DNA from: Streptomyces mutomycini
Lineage (GTDB): Bacteria; Actinomycetota; Actinomycetes; Streptomycetales; Streptomycetaceae
Assembly: GCF_001700505.1 (NCBI RefSeq)
Contig: NZ_MAPV01000094.1
Span: 62,001-126,000, forward strand
Reading direction: 5' to 3'
Length of the DNA stretch: 64,000 bases
Each line of letters begins with the position of its first letter. Within the stretch, counting starts at the first letter, position 1. Positions 46,484 to 55,332 of the stretch are shown one piece after another. The notes beneath the pieces were generated by a model. The model was not told the origin of the DNA, searched no databases, and saw only the letters and a program-made list of their open reading frames with translations. A program made the position numbers and the translations under genes.

Positions 46484-49400
46484 ATGGGGTGCATGGCCGG
46501 TTCCGCACTCGATTCGTTCACGCCCGCGACCCGCAGCTGGTTCGCGGCGGCCTTCGACGCGCCCACCGCGGCGCAGGAGGGAGCCTGGCGGGCGATCGGC
46601 GAGGGGTCGGACGTACTGGTCGTCGCGCCGACGGGATCGGGCAAGACGCTCGCCGCCTTCCTCGCTTCCCTGGACCGGCTAGCGGCCGTCCCGCCGCCCG
46701 CCGAGGCGAAGAAGCGCTGCCGCGTGCTGTACGTGTCGCCGATGAAGGCGCTCGCCGTAGACGTGGAGCGGAACCTGCGGTCCCCGCTGACCGGGATCCG
46801 TCAGGAGTCGGTTCGCCTGGGCCTGCCCGAGCCTGAGGTGCGGGTGGGTATCCGTTCCGGCGACACGCCTCCGGCCGAGCGCCGTTCGATGGCGACGAAA
46901 CCCCCGGACATCCTGATCACCACTCCCGAATCCCTGTTCCTGATGCTCACCTCCTCGGCCCGGGACGCGCTCGCCGGGGTCGAGACGGTGATCGTCGACG
47001 AGGTGCACGCCGTCGCGGGCACCAAGCGCGGTGCCCATCTCGCCGTGTCCCTGGAGCGTCTGGACGAGCTGTTGCCGCGGCCCGCACGGCGTATCGGACT
47101 GTCGGCGACGGTCCGCCCGGTGGACGAGGTCGCGCGCTTCCTGTCGCCGCAGCGGAGGGTGGAGATCGTCCAGCCGCCGTCCACCAAGGAGTTCGACCTC
47201 TCCGTCGTGGTTCCGGTGGAGGACCTCGGAGAGCTGAGCGGTTCCCCGGCCACGGGCGACGAGGGCGGCCAGGCGGAGAAGCCGTCCATCTGGCCTCACG
47301 TCGAGGAGCGGATCGCCGATCTCGTACAGGCGCACCGTTCCACGATCGTCTTCGCCAATTCGCGGCGGCTGGCGGAGCGCCTGTGCAACCGGCTGAACGA
47401 GATCGCCTACGAGCGGGCGGCCGGAGCCGCGTCCGGGGAGGAACCGGGGGGCGGCGGGCCCCTGTCCGAGGCCCACTCCCCCGCCGAGATCATGGCCCAG
47501 TCCGGGGCCGCGAAAGGGGCGCCGCCGGTTCTCGCCCGTGCGCACCACGGCTCGGTGTCCAAGGAGCAGCGCTCCCAGGTCGAGGAGGATCTCAAGGCGG
47601 GCCGGCTGCCCGCCGTGGTCGCCACCTCCAGCCTGGAGCTGGGGATCGACATGGGCGCGGTCGACCTGGTGATCCAGGTCGAGTCGCCGCCGTCCGTGGC
47701 CTCGGGGCTGCAGCGGGTGGGACGCGCCGGGCACCAGGTCGGCGCCGTGTCCACCGGCGTGGTCTTCCCGAAGTACCGCGGCGACCTGGTGCAGGCGGCC
47801 GTCGTCACCGAGCGGATGCGTGCAGGCGCCATCGAGGCCCTTCGGATCCCGTCCAACCCTCTGGACGTGCTCGCCCAGCAGATCGTCGCCACGGTCGCAC
47901 TCGACAGCTGGCAGGCCGACGACCTCCTGGCCCTCGCCCGCCGGGCAGCACCGTTCGCCTCGCTTCCCGAATCGGCGTTCACCGCCGTGCTGGACATGCT
48001 CGCCGGACGGTATCCGTCCGACGCCTTCGCTGAACTGCGGCCCCGTGTGGTCTGGGACCGTGTCACCGGCGCGGTCACGGGCCGCCCCGGTGCCCAGCGA
48101 CTCGCCGTCACCTCGGGCGGCACCATTCCCGACCGGGGGCTCTTCGGTGTCTTCCTGGCAGGCGCGGACCCGAAGAAGGGCGGCGGACGCGTCGGTGAGC
48201 TGGACGAGGAGATGGTCTACGAGTCCCGGGTCGGCGACGTCTTCACGCTGGGCACCACATCCTGGCGGATCGAGGACATCACCAGGGACAGGGTCCTCGT
48301 CTCGCCCGCCCCCGGAGTTCCGGGCCGGCTGCCGTTCTGGAAGGGCGACCAACTGGGCCGCCCGCTGGAGCTGGGCCGTGCGCTGGGCGCGTTCCTCCGC
48401 GAGCTCGGCGGGCTGTCCGCCGAGGACGCCAGGCTCCGGCTGCTCGCCGCCGGACTCGATGCCTGGGCGGCGGACAACATCCTGTCCTACCTCGACGAGC
48501 AGCGCCGGGCCTGCGGCCACGTCCCCGACGACCGGACCGTCCTCGTCGAAAGGTTCCGGGACGAGCTCGGCGACTGGCGGGTCGTGGTGCACTCGCCCTT
48601 CGGCGCCCAGGTGCACGCCCCGTGGGCCCTCGCCCTGTCCGCCCGTCTCGGCGAGCGTTACGGCATGGACGCACAGGTCATGCACGCGGACGACGGCATC
48701 GTCCTGCGGCTGCCCGACGCCGATCTGATGGGCCTCGACCTCCTCGACTTCGATCCGGTTCAGTCGGATGCGGGCGGTGGGGCCGCCGGCGGTCCGGGAC
48801 GCGGGGATACCGGACACGGTTTTCCCGCCGCCGGACACGACAGTGAGCAGCCCCCCGTCGGGGCCACCGACATCGTTTTCGACAAGGGGGAGATCAGCCA
48901 GGTCGTCACCGAACAGGTCGGGGGATCCGCCCTGTTCGCGTCCAGGTTCCGCGAGTGCGCCGCGCGCGCCCTGCTGTTGCCCAGGCGCAGCCCGGGAAAG
49001 CGCACCCCTTTGTGGCAGCAGCGTCAGCGCGCGTCCCAGCTGCTCCAGGTGGCCTCCGAGTTCGGCTCTTTCCCGATCGTTCTCGAAGCCGTCCGCGAAT
49101 GCCTGCAGGACGTCTTCGACGTTCCCGGCCTCACCGAGCTGATGGGCGACCTGGAGGCGCGCCGCATCCGTCTGGTCGAGGTGACCACACCCGAGCCGTC
49201 GCCGTTCGCCCGCTCACTCCTCTTCGGCTACGTCGCGCAGTTCCTGTACGAGGGCGACTCGCCGCTCGCCGAGCGGCGGGCGGCGGCCCTCTCGCTGGAC
49301 TCCCATCTCCTGGCCGAGCTGCTCGGCCAGGCGGAGCTGCGCGAGCTGCTCGACGCCGACGTCCTGGCCGAACTGGAGCGGGAGCTCCAGTGGCTGACCG

Positions 49401-51208
49401 ACGACCGGAAGATCAAGGACGCCGAAGGGGTCGCCGATCTGCTGCGCGTCCTCGGTCCCCTCACCGAAGCCGAACTGACGGAGCGAGGCGCGGAGTCCGC
49501 GTGGGCACCGGAGCTCGAGACGTCCCGGCGCGCCATCCGGGTCCGCATCGGCGGAGCGGCCCACTGGGCGGCAGTCGAGGACGCCGGCAGGCTGCGGGAC
49601 GCGCTCGGCACCGCCCTTCCGGTAGGCGTTCCCGAGGCTTTCACCGAGCCTGTCAAGGACCCGCTCGGTGACCTCCTCGCCCGGTACGCCCGTACACACG
49701 GGCCGTTCACCTCCACGCAGGCCGCGAGTCGTTTCGGTCTCGGGACCGCCGTCACGGACGGGGCGCTGCAACGGCTCGCCGCGTCGGGCCGTGTCGTCCA
49801 GGGCGAATTCCATCCCGCGGGTATCGGCCAGGAGTGGTGCGACGCCACGGTCCTGCGGAGGCTGCGCCGCCGTTCGCTCGCCGCGCTCCGCCACGAGCTG
49901 GAGCCGGTTCCGCCGGCCGCGCTGGCAGGTTTCCTCCCCCAGTGGCAGCACGTCGGCGACAGCAGCCTGCGCGGGCTCGACGGGCTGGCCCGCTCCATCG
50001 AGCAGTTGCAGGGCGCCCCGGTCCCCGCGTCCGCCCTGGAGAAGCTGATCCTGCCGAGCCGCGTCGCCGGATACACCCCCGCCATGCTCGACGAACTCAC
50101 GACCACCGGTGAGGTCGTCTGGGCCGGTGCGGGCGCCCTCCCGGGAAAGGACGGCTGGCTCTCCGTCTATCTCGCCGACAGCGCACCCCTGCTCCTCCCC
50201 GCGCCCCACCCGCTGGAGCAGACCGCGCTGCACGAGTCGCTCCTCACCGTCCTCTCGGGCGGATACGGTCTCTTCTTCCGGCAGATCGCCGACCAGGTCC
50301 GGGCCACCACCCACCCGGACTGCACCGACCCCCAGCTGGCCGAGGCTCTCTGGGACCTGGTCTGGTCCGGCCGTCTCACCAACGACACCCTCGCTCCGCT
50401 GCGTTCACTCCTCGGCTCCGGGCGCACCGCCGGCTCCACCGCGCACCGCGCGAGGCGCAATGTGCCGCGCGGCCGGTACGGGTCGCTGACCGCAGCCGCA
50501 CGCCCCGCGTCCCGTACCGGTCCACCGACCGTGTCGGGCCGCTGGTCGCTGCTGCCCCCCGCCGAGCCCGAACCGACCCATCGCGCGCACGCCCTGGCCC
50601 GGACGCTCCTGGACCGCCACGGCGTGGTGACCCGGGGTGCGGTGCAGGCCGAGGGTGTCGAGGGCGGGTTCTCGGCGGTCTACCGCATCCTTGCCGCGTT
50701 CGAGGACAGCGGACAGGCCCGCCGCGGCTACGTCGTCGAGGGACTGGGGGCAGCCCAGTTCGCCATGGACGGTGCGGTGGACCGGCTCAGGTCGGCCTCC
50801 ACCGCACGCGACCGCGCGGACCCCGGCTCGGCTCCCCGCGCACTGGTCCTCGCGGCGGCTGATCCTGCCAACGCGTACGGCGCCGCACTGCCCTGGCCCG
50901 AGTCGCCGGACGGCGCGGGACACAAACCGGGGCGCAAGGCGGGTGCGCTGGTGGTCCTCGTGGACGGCGAGCTGACGCTCTACATGGAACGCGGCGGCAA
51001 GTCCCTCCTCGCCTGGCCCACCGACCCCGCCGATCCGGCGCTGCGCGCCGCAGCCGATGCGCTCGCGTCGGCGGCACGCGCGGGGGCACTCGGGACGGTC
51101 ACGGTGGAGCGCACCAACGGGGCCTCCTCCCTCACGTCCCCCCTGGGCCGGACCCTGGAGGCCGCCGGCTTCCTCGCCACCCCGCGAGGTCTGCGGCTCC
51201 GCGCCTGA
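46484..51208 (+). CDS. lhr: large ATP-dependent helicase Lhr
   Basis: This very long superfamily 2 helicase (1574 residues) has Walker A APTGSGKT at residues 48-55, a DEVH box near residue 178, motif III LSATVRP, motif V SSLELGIDMG and motif VI LQRVGRAGHQ, followed by a winged-helix and a long C-terminal extension. The architecture matches mycobacterial Lhr, a 3'-to-5' translocase that unwinds RNA:DNA hybrids and is induced by DNA damage in mycobacteria. I use ATG 46484, with GGGG seven bases upstream; ATG 46493 is in frame and possible. It is followed 60 bp later by the Nei2 gene on the same strand, an arrangement conserved across actinobacteria. Confidence 0.93.
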   Translation: MGCMAGSALDSFTPATRSWFAAAFDAPTAAQEGAWRAIGEGSDVLVVAPTGSGKTLAAFLASLDRLAAVPPPAEAKKRCRVLYVSPMKALAVDVERNLRSPLTGIRQESVRLGLPEPEVRVGIRSGDTPPAERRSMATKPPDILITTPESLFLMLTSSARDALAGVETVIVDEVHAVAGTKRGAHLAVSLERLDELLPRPARRIGLSATVRPVDEVARFLSPQRRVEIVQPPSTKEFDLSVVVPVEDLGELSGSPATGDEGGQAEKPSIWPHVEERIADLVQAHRSTIVFANSRRLAERLCNRLNEIAYERAAGAASGEEPGGGGPLSEAHSPAEIMAQSGAAKGAPPVLARAHHGSVSKEQRSQVEEDLKAGRLPAVVATSSLELGIDMGAVDLVIQVESPPSVASGLQRVGRAGHQVGAVSTGVVFPKYRGDLVQAAVVTERMRAGAIEALRIPSNPLDVLAQQIVATVALDSWQADDLLALARRAAPFASLPESAFTAVLDMLAGRYPSDAFAELRPRVVWDRVTGAVTGRPGAQRLAVTSGGTIPDRGLFGVFLAGADPKKGGGRVGELDEEMVYESRVGDVFTLGTTSWRIEDITRDRVLVSPAPGVPGRLPFWKGDQLGRPLELGRALGAFLRELGGLSAEDARLRLLAAGLDAWAADNILSYLDEQRRACGHVPDDRTVLVERFRDELGDWRVVVHSPFGAQVHAPWALALSARLGERYGMDAQVMHADDGIVLRLPDADLMGLDLLDFDPVQSDAGGGAAGGPGRGDTGHGFPAAGHDSEQPPVGATDIVFDKGEISQVVTEQVGGSALFASRFRECAARALLLPRRSPGKRTPLWQQRQRASQLLQVASEFGSFPIVLEAVRECLQDVFDVPGLTELMGDLEARRIRLVEVTTPEPSPFARSLLFGYVAQFLYEGDSPLAERRAAALSLDSHLLAELLGQAELRELLDADVLAELERELQWLTDDRKIKDAEGVADLLRVLGPLTEAELTERGAESAWAPELETSRRAIRVRIGGAAHWAAVEDAGRLRDALGTALPVGVPEAFTEPVKDPLGDLLARYARTHGPFTSTQAASRFGLGTAVTDGALQRLAASGRVVQGEFHPAGIGQEWCDATVLRRLRRRSLAALRHELEPVPPAALAGFLPQWQHVGDSSLRGLDGLARSIEQLQGAPVPASALEKLILPSRVAGYTPAMLDELTTTGEVVWAGAGALPGKDGWLSVYLADSAPLLLPAPHPLEQTALHESLLTVLSGGYGLFFRQIADQVRATTHPDCTDPQLAEALWDLVWSGRLTNDTLAPLRSLLGSGRTAGSTAHRARRNVPRGRYGSLTAAARPASRTGPPTVSGRWSLLPPAEPEPTHRAHALARTLLDRHGVVTRGAVQAEGVEGGFSAVYRILAAFEDSGQARRGYVVEGLGAAQFAMDGAVDRLRSASTARDRADPGSAPRALVLAAADPANAYGAALPWPESPDGAGHKPGRKAGALVVLVDGELTLYMERGGKSLLAWPTDPADPALRAAADALASAARAGALGTVTVERTNGASSLTSPLGRTLEAAGFLATPRGLRLRA

Positions 51209-51268
51209 GGGAGTACGGGGCGCGCGGGCGGACACCCGCGCGCACCCCTGTTCGCGCATCATGGATGC

Positions 51269-52075
51269 ATGCCCGAAGGTGACACCGTCCTGCAGACCGC
51301 CCGGCGTCTCGACGTGGCACTGGCCGGTCAGGTCCTGACGGTCTCCGACCTGCGGGTCCCGCGCTTCGCCACAGCCGATCTGACCGGTCTGACGGTCCTG
51401 GGTGTCACGGCGCGCGGCAAGCATCTCCTCACACGCTTCCAGAACGGCCTCACTCTCCACAGCCATCTGCGCATGGAGGGCGCCTGGCGGGTGTACGACC
51501 ACGGCGAACGATGGCGGGGCGGCCCCGACCACCAGATCCGCGCCGTACTCGCCAACGCGGAGCACACCGCGGTCGGCTACCGCCTGCCCGTCCTCGAGCT
51601 GTTGCGCACCGACGACGAGGACCAGGTGGTCGGCCATCTCGGCCCCGATCTGCTGGGGCCGGACTGGGATCCGGAGACCGCTCTGCTTCGTCTGCTCTCC
51701 GACCCCGGGCGCCGGATCGGGGACGCGCTCCTGGACCAGCGCAACCTGGCCGGCATCGGCAACGTCTACATGTGCGAACTCTGCTTCATGGCCCGTGCGA
51801 CGCCATGGCTCCCGGTGGGTGAGCTGTCCCTGCCCATCGCCACCCGGCTGGTCAGCACGGCCAAGCAGCTTCTGGAGGCCAACCGTGAGCGTCCGATGCG
51901 GACCACCACCAGGGCGACGGCGGCCATGTCCCGCAGCCGCACACGGGAGCGCCTCTTCGTGTACGGGCGGGCCGGCCGCCCCTGCCTGCGCTGCGGCACC
52001 CCGATCCGTAAGGCAGAACGCGACGACCGTCCCGCCTACTGGTGCCCTCGCTGCCAGTCAGGTCCCACCGGCTGA
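51269..52075 (+). CDS. nei2: endonuclease VIII-like DNA glycosylase Nei2
   Basis: This 268-residue Fpg/Nei family glycosylase removes oxidised pyrimidines and nicks the abasic site. The catalytic Pro2 and Glu3 (MPEGDT) and the conserved Lys52 in ARGKHLL are visible, as is the helix-two-turn-helix segment DQRNLAGIGNVY. The C-terminal zinc finger has CLRCG and CPRCQ. The arrangement lhr-nei is conserved, so both probably act in the same oxidative damage pathway. The stop overlaps a convergent small gene by 18 bp. Confidence 0.92.
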   Translation: MPEGDTVLQTARRLDVALAGQVLTVSDLRVPRFATADLTGLTVLGVTARGKHLLTRFQNGLTLHSHLRMEGAWRVYDHGERWRGGPDHQIRAVLANAEHTAVGYRLPVLELLRTDDEDQVVGHLGPDLLGPDWDPETALLRLLSDPGRRIGDALLDQRNLAGIGNVYMCELCFMARATPWLPVGELSLPIATRLVSTAKQLLEANRERPMRTTTRATAAMSRSRTRERLFVYGRAGRPCLRCGTPIRKAERDDRPAYWCPRCQSGPTG

Positions 52076-52315
52076 GTCTCTCCCTGGGGCCCGCTGAGGG
52101 GCCGAGGGTATCTCCGGGTCGCTGCCACGCTCTTCGGCGGTCCGCTCCGGCCGCACCGAGCCGGCAACATGCACCGGCAGGAGACTCAGCCCCCACCCCC
52201 CGGCCGCTACCGCCCCCTCGACCAGTCCGGCGTGCTCCGGCTCCAGGACCAGCCGCAGCACGGCCCACCACCACAGGCCACCGAGGACGAGCGCCGGCAC
52301 CCATCGCCGCACCAT
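52058..52315 (-). CDS. small hypothetical membrane protein
   Basis: This 85-residue protein has two hydrophobic helices (WVPALVLGGLWWWAVLRLVL and a second around GLVEGAVAAGGWGLSLLPV) and a charged tail. The ATG is preceded by GGAGGAGG at six bases, a strong ribosome binding site, which supports it being real. It overlaps the end of nei2 on the other strand by 18 bp. I do not recognise a family. Confidence 0.6.
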   Translation of the reverse strand: MVRRWVPALVLGGLWWWAVLRLVLEPEHAGLVEGAVAAGGWGLSLLPVHVAGSVRPERTAEERGSDPEIPSAPQRAPGRDSAGGT

Positions 52316-52516
52316 GGCTGCCTCCTCCGGCCGACGCTAGTACGGCTTGATCCTCTGACGGGAGGGCGCACCGATGCACTGACGGCGTGCGGGGCGCGAG
52401 CGGTACGACGGCGCACGCTCTCTCCGGGGGCCGCCGTGGGGAGAGGTGAGCACCGGCCCTCCCCAGCAGTTTCCCCCGGGTCGGCGCCGGCTGCATCCCG
52501 CGGCCCCGGCATGCCG

Positions 52517-52550
52517 GTGCCCCCGGGATTCGCCGAATCCACGGGGGCAC
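52517..52550 (-). terminator. terminator of the dps-csbD operon
   Basis: GTGCCCCCG (52517-52525) and CGGGGGCAC (52542-52550) form the base of a hairpin that continues with GGATTC (52526-52531) and GAATCC (52535-52540), with one bulged A at 52541 and a three-base loop. It lies 17 bp past the csbD stop. Confidence 0.8.
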
Positions 52551-52567
52551 ACCGGTCTGTGCCTCTC

Positions 52568-52762
52568 TTACCTCTTGTCGTCGTCGGTGAGAGAGTCCTT
52601 CACACCCTTGGCACGCTCGCCGGTCGCGCCCACGGCGCCCTCCGCCTTGGCCTTGGCCTGGTCGGCCTTGCCCTCGGCCTCCTTGCGGCGGTCTCCGGTG
52701 AGCTTGCCGGTCGCTTCCTTGGCTTTGCCCTTGAGCTTGTCCGCGGCCTTCTTGTCCGTCAC
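52568..52762 (-). CDS. CsbD family stress protein
   Basis: This 64-residue, highly charged protein has the CsbD pattern ADKLKGKAKEATGKLTGD followed by KADQAKAKAEGAV. It is induced by general stress in bacteria, and its exact function is unknown. GTG 52762 follows GGAAGG. It is 24 bp downstream of dps and probably in the same operon. Confidence 0.88.
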   Translation of the reverse strand: MTDKKAADKLKGKAKEATGKLTGDRRKEAEGKADQAKAKAEGAVGATGERAKGVKDSLTDDDKR

Positions 52763-52786
52763 GGCGGTTCCTTCCTCGATTCGGGT

Positions 52787-53257
52787 TCAGGCGCTCTCGG
52801 CCTGGAACATCCACGCGTGCTTCTCGAGATCAGCGGTGACCGTGATCAGGATGTCCTGGCTGATGGGGTCCGGCTCGTCGGTCGCCTCGATCCGCTCACG
52901 CATGCGGTCGATGACCACGCGGAGGGCGTCGACCAGGACACGGACCGCGTCCACGTCCTGGATCCAGCCGTCAGGCACGGAATCGATCGCGGTGGTCTTC
53001 GCGAGGGTCCGGGACCGGCCGTCCGGGTTGACGCCGACGGCGGAAGCCCTCTCGGCGACCGTGTCGGAGTGCTGACGCGCCGTGTCGACGACCTCATCGA
53101 GCTGAAGGTGCACCGAGCGGAAGCGCGGACCGACCACATTCCAGTGGACCTGCTTGGCCACCAGGGAGAGGTCGACAAGGTCGACCAGTGCGCCTTGCAG
53201 CGCATCTCCCACGACCTTGCGGTCGCCTTCGGACAGGGCGCTCTTCACGACAGACAT
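52787..53257 (-). CDS. Dps-family DNA-binding/ferroxidase protein
   Basis: This 156-residue ferritin-like protein shows the Dps ferroxidase pattern: His38 in AKQVHWNVVGPRF, His50, Asp54 and Asp58 in VHLQLDEVVDTARQ. Dps proteins store iron and protect DNA from oxidative and starvation stress. It lacks a long lysine-rich N-terminal tail, so DNA binding may depend on other surfaces. In S. coelicolor the homologue in this position is DpsC; the correspondence is inferred. It heads a two-gene operon with csbD. Confidence 0.9.
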   Translation of the reverse strand: MSVVKSALSEGDRKVVGDALQGALVDLVDLSLVAKQVHWNVVGPRFRSVHLQLDEVVDTARQHSDTVAERASAVGVNPDGRSRTLAKTTAIDSVPDGWIQDVDAVRVLVDALRVVIDRMRERIEATDEPDPISQDILITVTADLEKHAWMFQAESA

Positions 53258-53421
53258 GCACTTCTCCGTTCAGATAGCTGTTCAACTCACCATTTGTCCA
53301 CAATGTCACATATGCAGAGAAACGGTCATTCGGCCGGCTGTTCCGGAGCATTACGCTCCGGTCATGCTCAGCGCCTGCCCCGCGAACGGTCCTGCACACA
53401 CCGCGGAGGACACCGCGATAC

Positions 53422-53464
53422 GCGAAAGCCCCGGCCGGCCCACGAGGGGCCGGCCGGGGCTTTC
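53422..53464. terminator. 19-bp hairpin terminator downstream of clgR
   Basis: The left arm (53422-53440, ending CCGGCCGGCCC) and right arm (53446-53464, ending GGGGCTTTCG) are perfectly complementary over 19 bp, with loop ACGAG. It lies 20 bp past the clgR stop on the minus strand and ends in T-rich sequence on the plus strand. Confidence 0.85.
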
Positions 53465-53484
53465 GTTCAATACGAACCGTGCGG

Positions 53485-53868
53485 TCAGGCGGCGACGACA
53501 TCCACCGCTTCCGCGGGCGCCTTGATGGTCACCCGTCCCGTCGGTACGCCTGCGACCGACGCAACAGAGACGGAATTGAGCATCGGACGTACCGGCACAG
53601 GCACTGCATCACTGGCTGCTGCCGACTCGGCCAGCTCAGCCAGCGACAGTTCATCGCTCACTTCACGCATGAGCTCGGACATCCGTACGTCCAGCGCGTC
53701 GCAAATGGCGGAGAGCAGTTCGGAGGATGCCTCCTTCTGCCCCCGCTCCACCTCGGAGAGATAGCCGAGCGAGACTCGGGCGGACGAGGAGACTTCGCGC
53801 AGAGTACGGCCTTGGCGCTGGCGCTGCCGACGCAGCACGTCACCAAGCAGGCGACGGAGCAGAATCAT
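53485..53868 (-). CDS. clgR: transcriptional regulator ClgR
   Basis: ClgR activates Clp protease and other proteostasis genes in actinobacteria. The 127-residue protein begins [20 protein letters not shown] and has an XRE-type helix-turn-helix ([20 protein letters not shown], about residues 21-40). It ends in VDVVAA; the two C-terminal alanines are the known ClpP degradation signal in Streptomyces ClgR. ATG 53868 has GGAGGGAG upstream; the extra 11 codons to 53901 lack a signal. It lies next to pgsA and pncC, the same context as in mycobacteria. Confidence 0.92.
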   Translation of the reverse strand: MILLRRLLGDVLRRQRQRQGRTLREVSSSARVSLGYLSEVERGQKEASSELLSAICDALDVRMSELMREVSDELSLAELAESAAASDAVPVPVRPMLNSVSVASVAGVPTGRVTIKAPAEAVDVVAA

Positions 53869-53977
53869 CGGTGGCTCCCTCCTCGGACCGCGTAGCCGCA
53901 TCCTTCACGCCCCACCGTACCGCCTTGCGCTGCGGCCGTGCGGGGAGCGATGTCGTGTTCACTCAGGGCTGCAAACA

Positions 53978-54490
53978 TCAATTCCCCCCGTTCTGTTCCG
54001 TATCCTGTGCCCCCGCATTCTCGCCGAGTTCGCCCGAAAGCAGTTCGAGCAGACTCCGCACACTCTCCTTACGGATGTCCGTCCGCCCGCCGTTCAACCT
54101 CAGCTCGGCGACTTTCTGTACGCCACCAGGCCCGGAAACCGCCACGAAGACCGTGCCGACGGGCTTGCCGTCCTGCGGCTCGGGACCCGCGACCCCGGTG
54201 GTCGAGACGCCCCAGTCCGCGCCGAGGACCCTGCTTACGCCTGCGGCCATCGCCCGGGCGACCTCCGGGTCCACCGCCCCGCGCTCGGCCAGGAGCACGC
54301 CGTCCACGCCCAGGACATCCCGCTTCAGGGCCGTCGCATACGCCGTGACGGATCCGCGGAAGCACAGCGAGGCACCCGGTACGGAGGTGAGCTCGGCGGC
54401 CACCAGACCGCCGGTGAGGGACTCGGCGACGCCCAGCGTCTCACCGCGCTCCTGAAGCCGCCGCAGCACCCGGGCCGCCACGGACGTCAC
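53978..54490 (-). CDS. pncC: nicotinamide-nucleotide amidohydrolase (CinA C-terminal domain)
   Basis: This 170-residue single-domain CinA/PncC protein converts nicotinamide mononucleotide to nicotinic acid mononucleotide in NAD salvage. Conserved pieces are VAESLTGGLVAAELTSVPGAS near residues 21-41, a RGSVTAYATALKRDVLGV stretch and STTGVAGPEPQDGKPVGTVFVAV. It overlaps the pgsA stop by four bases and is likely translated in the same operon. Confidence 0.85.
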   Translation of the reverse strand: MTSVAARVLRRLQERGETLGVAESLTGGLVAAELTSVPGASLCFRGSVTAYATALKRDVLGVDGVLLAERGAVDPEVARAMAAGVSRVLGADWGVSTTGVAGPEPQDGKPVGTVFVAVSGPGGVQKVAELRLNGGRTDIRKESVRSLLELLSGELGENAGAQDTEQNGGN

Positions 54491-55332
54491 CGTTCGGCCT
54501 CCGCGGCGCCCCTGCTGCCCGCAACGCGCTCCCCGACCGGATTCCCGAAGGGCGGTTCCCCTGCCGGCTCACCGACGGTCTCCACCACGCCTTCCGCGGT
54601 TCCGCCCGCGCATTCCCCGGAGCGCCGCCCACCGGCCGCGTCCTCCATGCCCGACACCACCGTGACCGCCTCAAGGGCGGCCGCCCGCTCGGCCGCGAGC
54701 CCGAGTCGACGCAACACGACGGCCTGGCGTACGTAGTCGAGCCCGGTGACGACCGTCAGCACCACGGCGGCCATCATGACCCAGAATCGCAAGGTCGCCA
54801 GCGGGCCCGTCAGCGCCAGGACGTACATGCCCACGGCGATGCCCTGGGCCAGGGTCTTCGCCTTCCCGCCGCGGCTCGCCGGGATCACCGAGTGCCGGAT
54901 GACCCAGAAGCGCATGAGGGTGATCCCGAGTTCGCGGAAGAGGATCACGCCGGTGATCCACCACGGCAGGTCCCCGAGCGACGACAGGCAGATCAGCGCC
55001 GCACCCATGATCGCCTTGTCCGCGATCGGGTCGGCGATCTTCCCGAAATCGGTGACCAGGTTGTACGTCCGGGCCAGATGGCCGTCAAAGACATCGGTGA
55101 TCATCGCGACCGCGAAGGCCGCCCAGGCGAACGACCGCCAGACCGGGTCGTAGCCACCGTCGTGCAGGAGCAGCATGACGAAGCCCGGGACCAGCAGGAG
55201 CCGCACCATCGTGAGGATGTTCGCGATGTTCCACAGGCCGGCCTGGTTGACGGCCGCCGCACCCAGCTTGCCGCCGCGGTGCGCCGGCGTCGCGCCGGAG
55301 CCGCCTGCCGCGGTCGCCGGGGCTCCCGTCAT
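54487..55332 (-). CDS. pgsA: CDP-diacylglycerol-glycerol-3-phosphate 3-phosphatidyltransferase
   Basis: PgsA makes phosphatidylglycerol phosphate, the precursor of phosphatidylglycerol and cardiolipin. The 281-residue integral membrane enzyme has the full CDP-alcohol phosphotransferase signature: DVFDGHLAR followed by eight residues, then [10 protein letters not shown]. It has at least four transmembrane helices after a Gly/Ala-rich start and a ~70-residue Gly/Ala/Glu-rich tail that is unusual for the family. It overlaps rimO and pncC by four bases each, giving a tightly coupled rimO-pgsA-pncC set. Confidence 0.9.
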   Translation of the reverse strand: MTGAPATAAGGSGATPAHRGGKLGAAAVNQAGLWNIANILTMVRLLLVPGFVMLLLHDGGYDPVWRSFAWAAFAVAMITDVFDGHLARTYNLVTDFGKIADPIADKAIMGAALICLSSLGDLPWWITGVILFRELGITLMRFWVIRHSVIPASRGGKAKTLAQGIAVGMYVLALTGPLATLRFWVMMAAVVLTVVTGLDYVRQAVVLRRLGLAAERAAALEAVTVVSGMEDAAGGRRSGECAGGTAEGVVETVGEPAGEPPFGNPVGERVAGSRGAAEAER

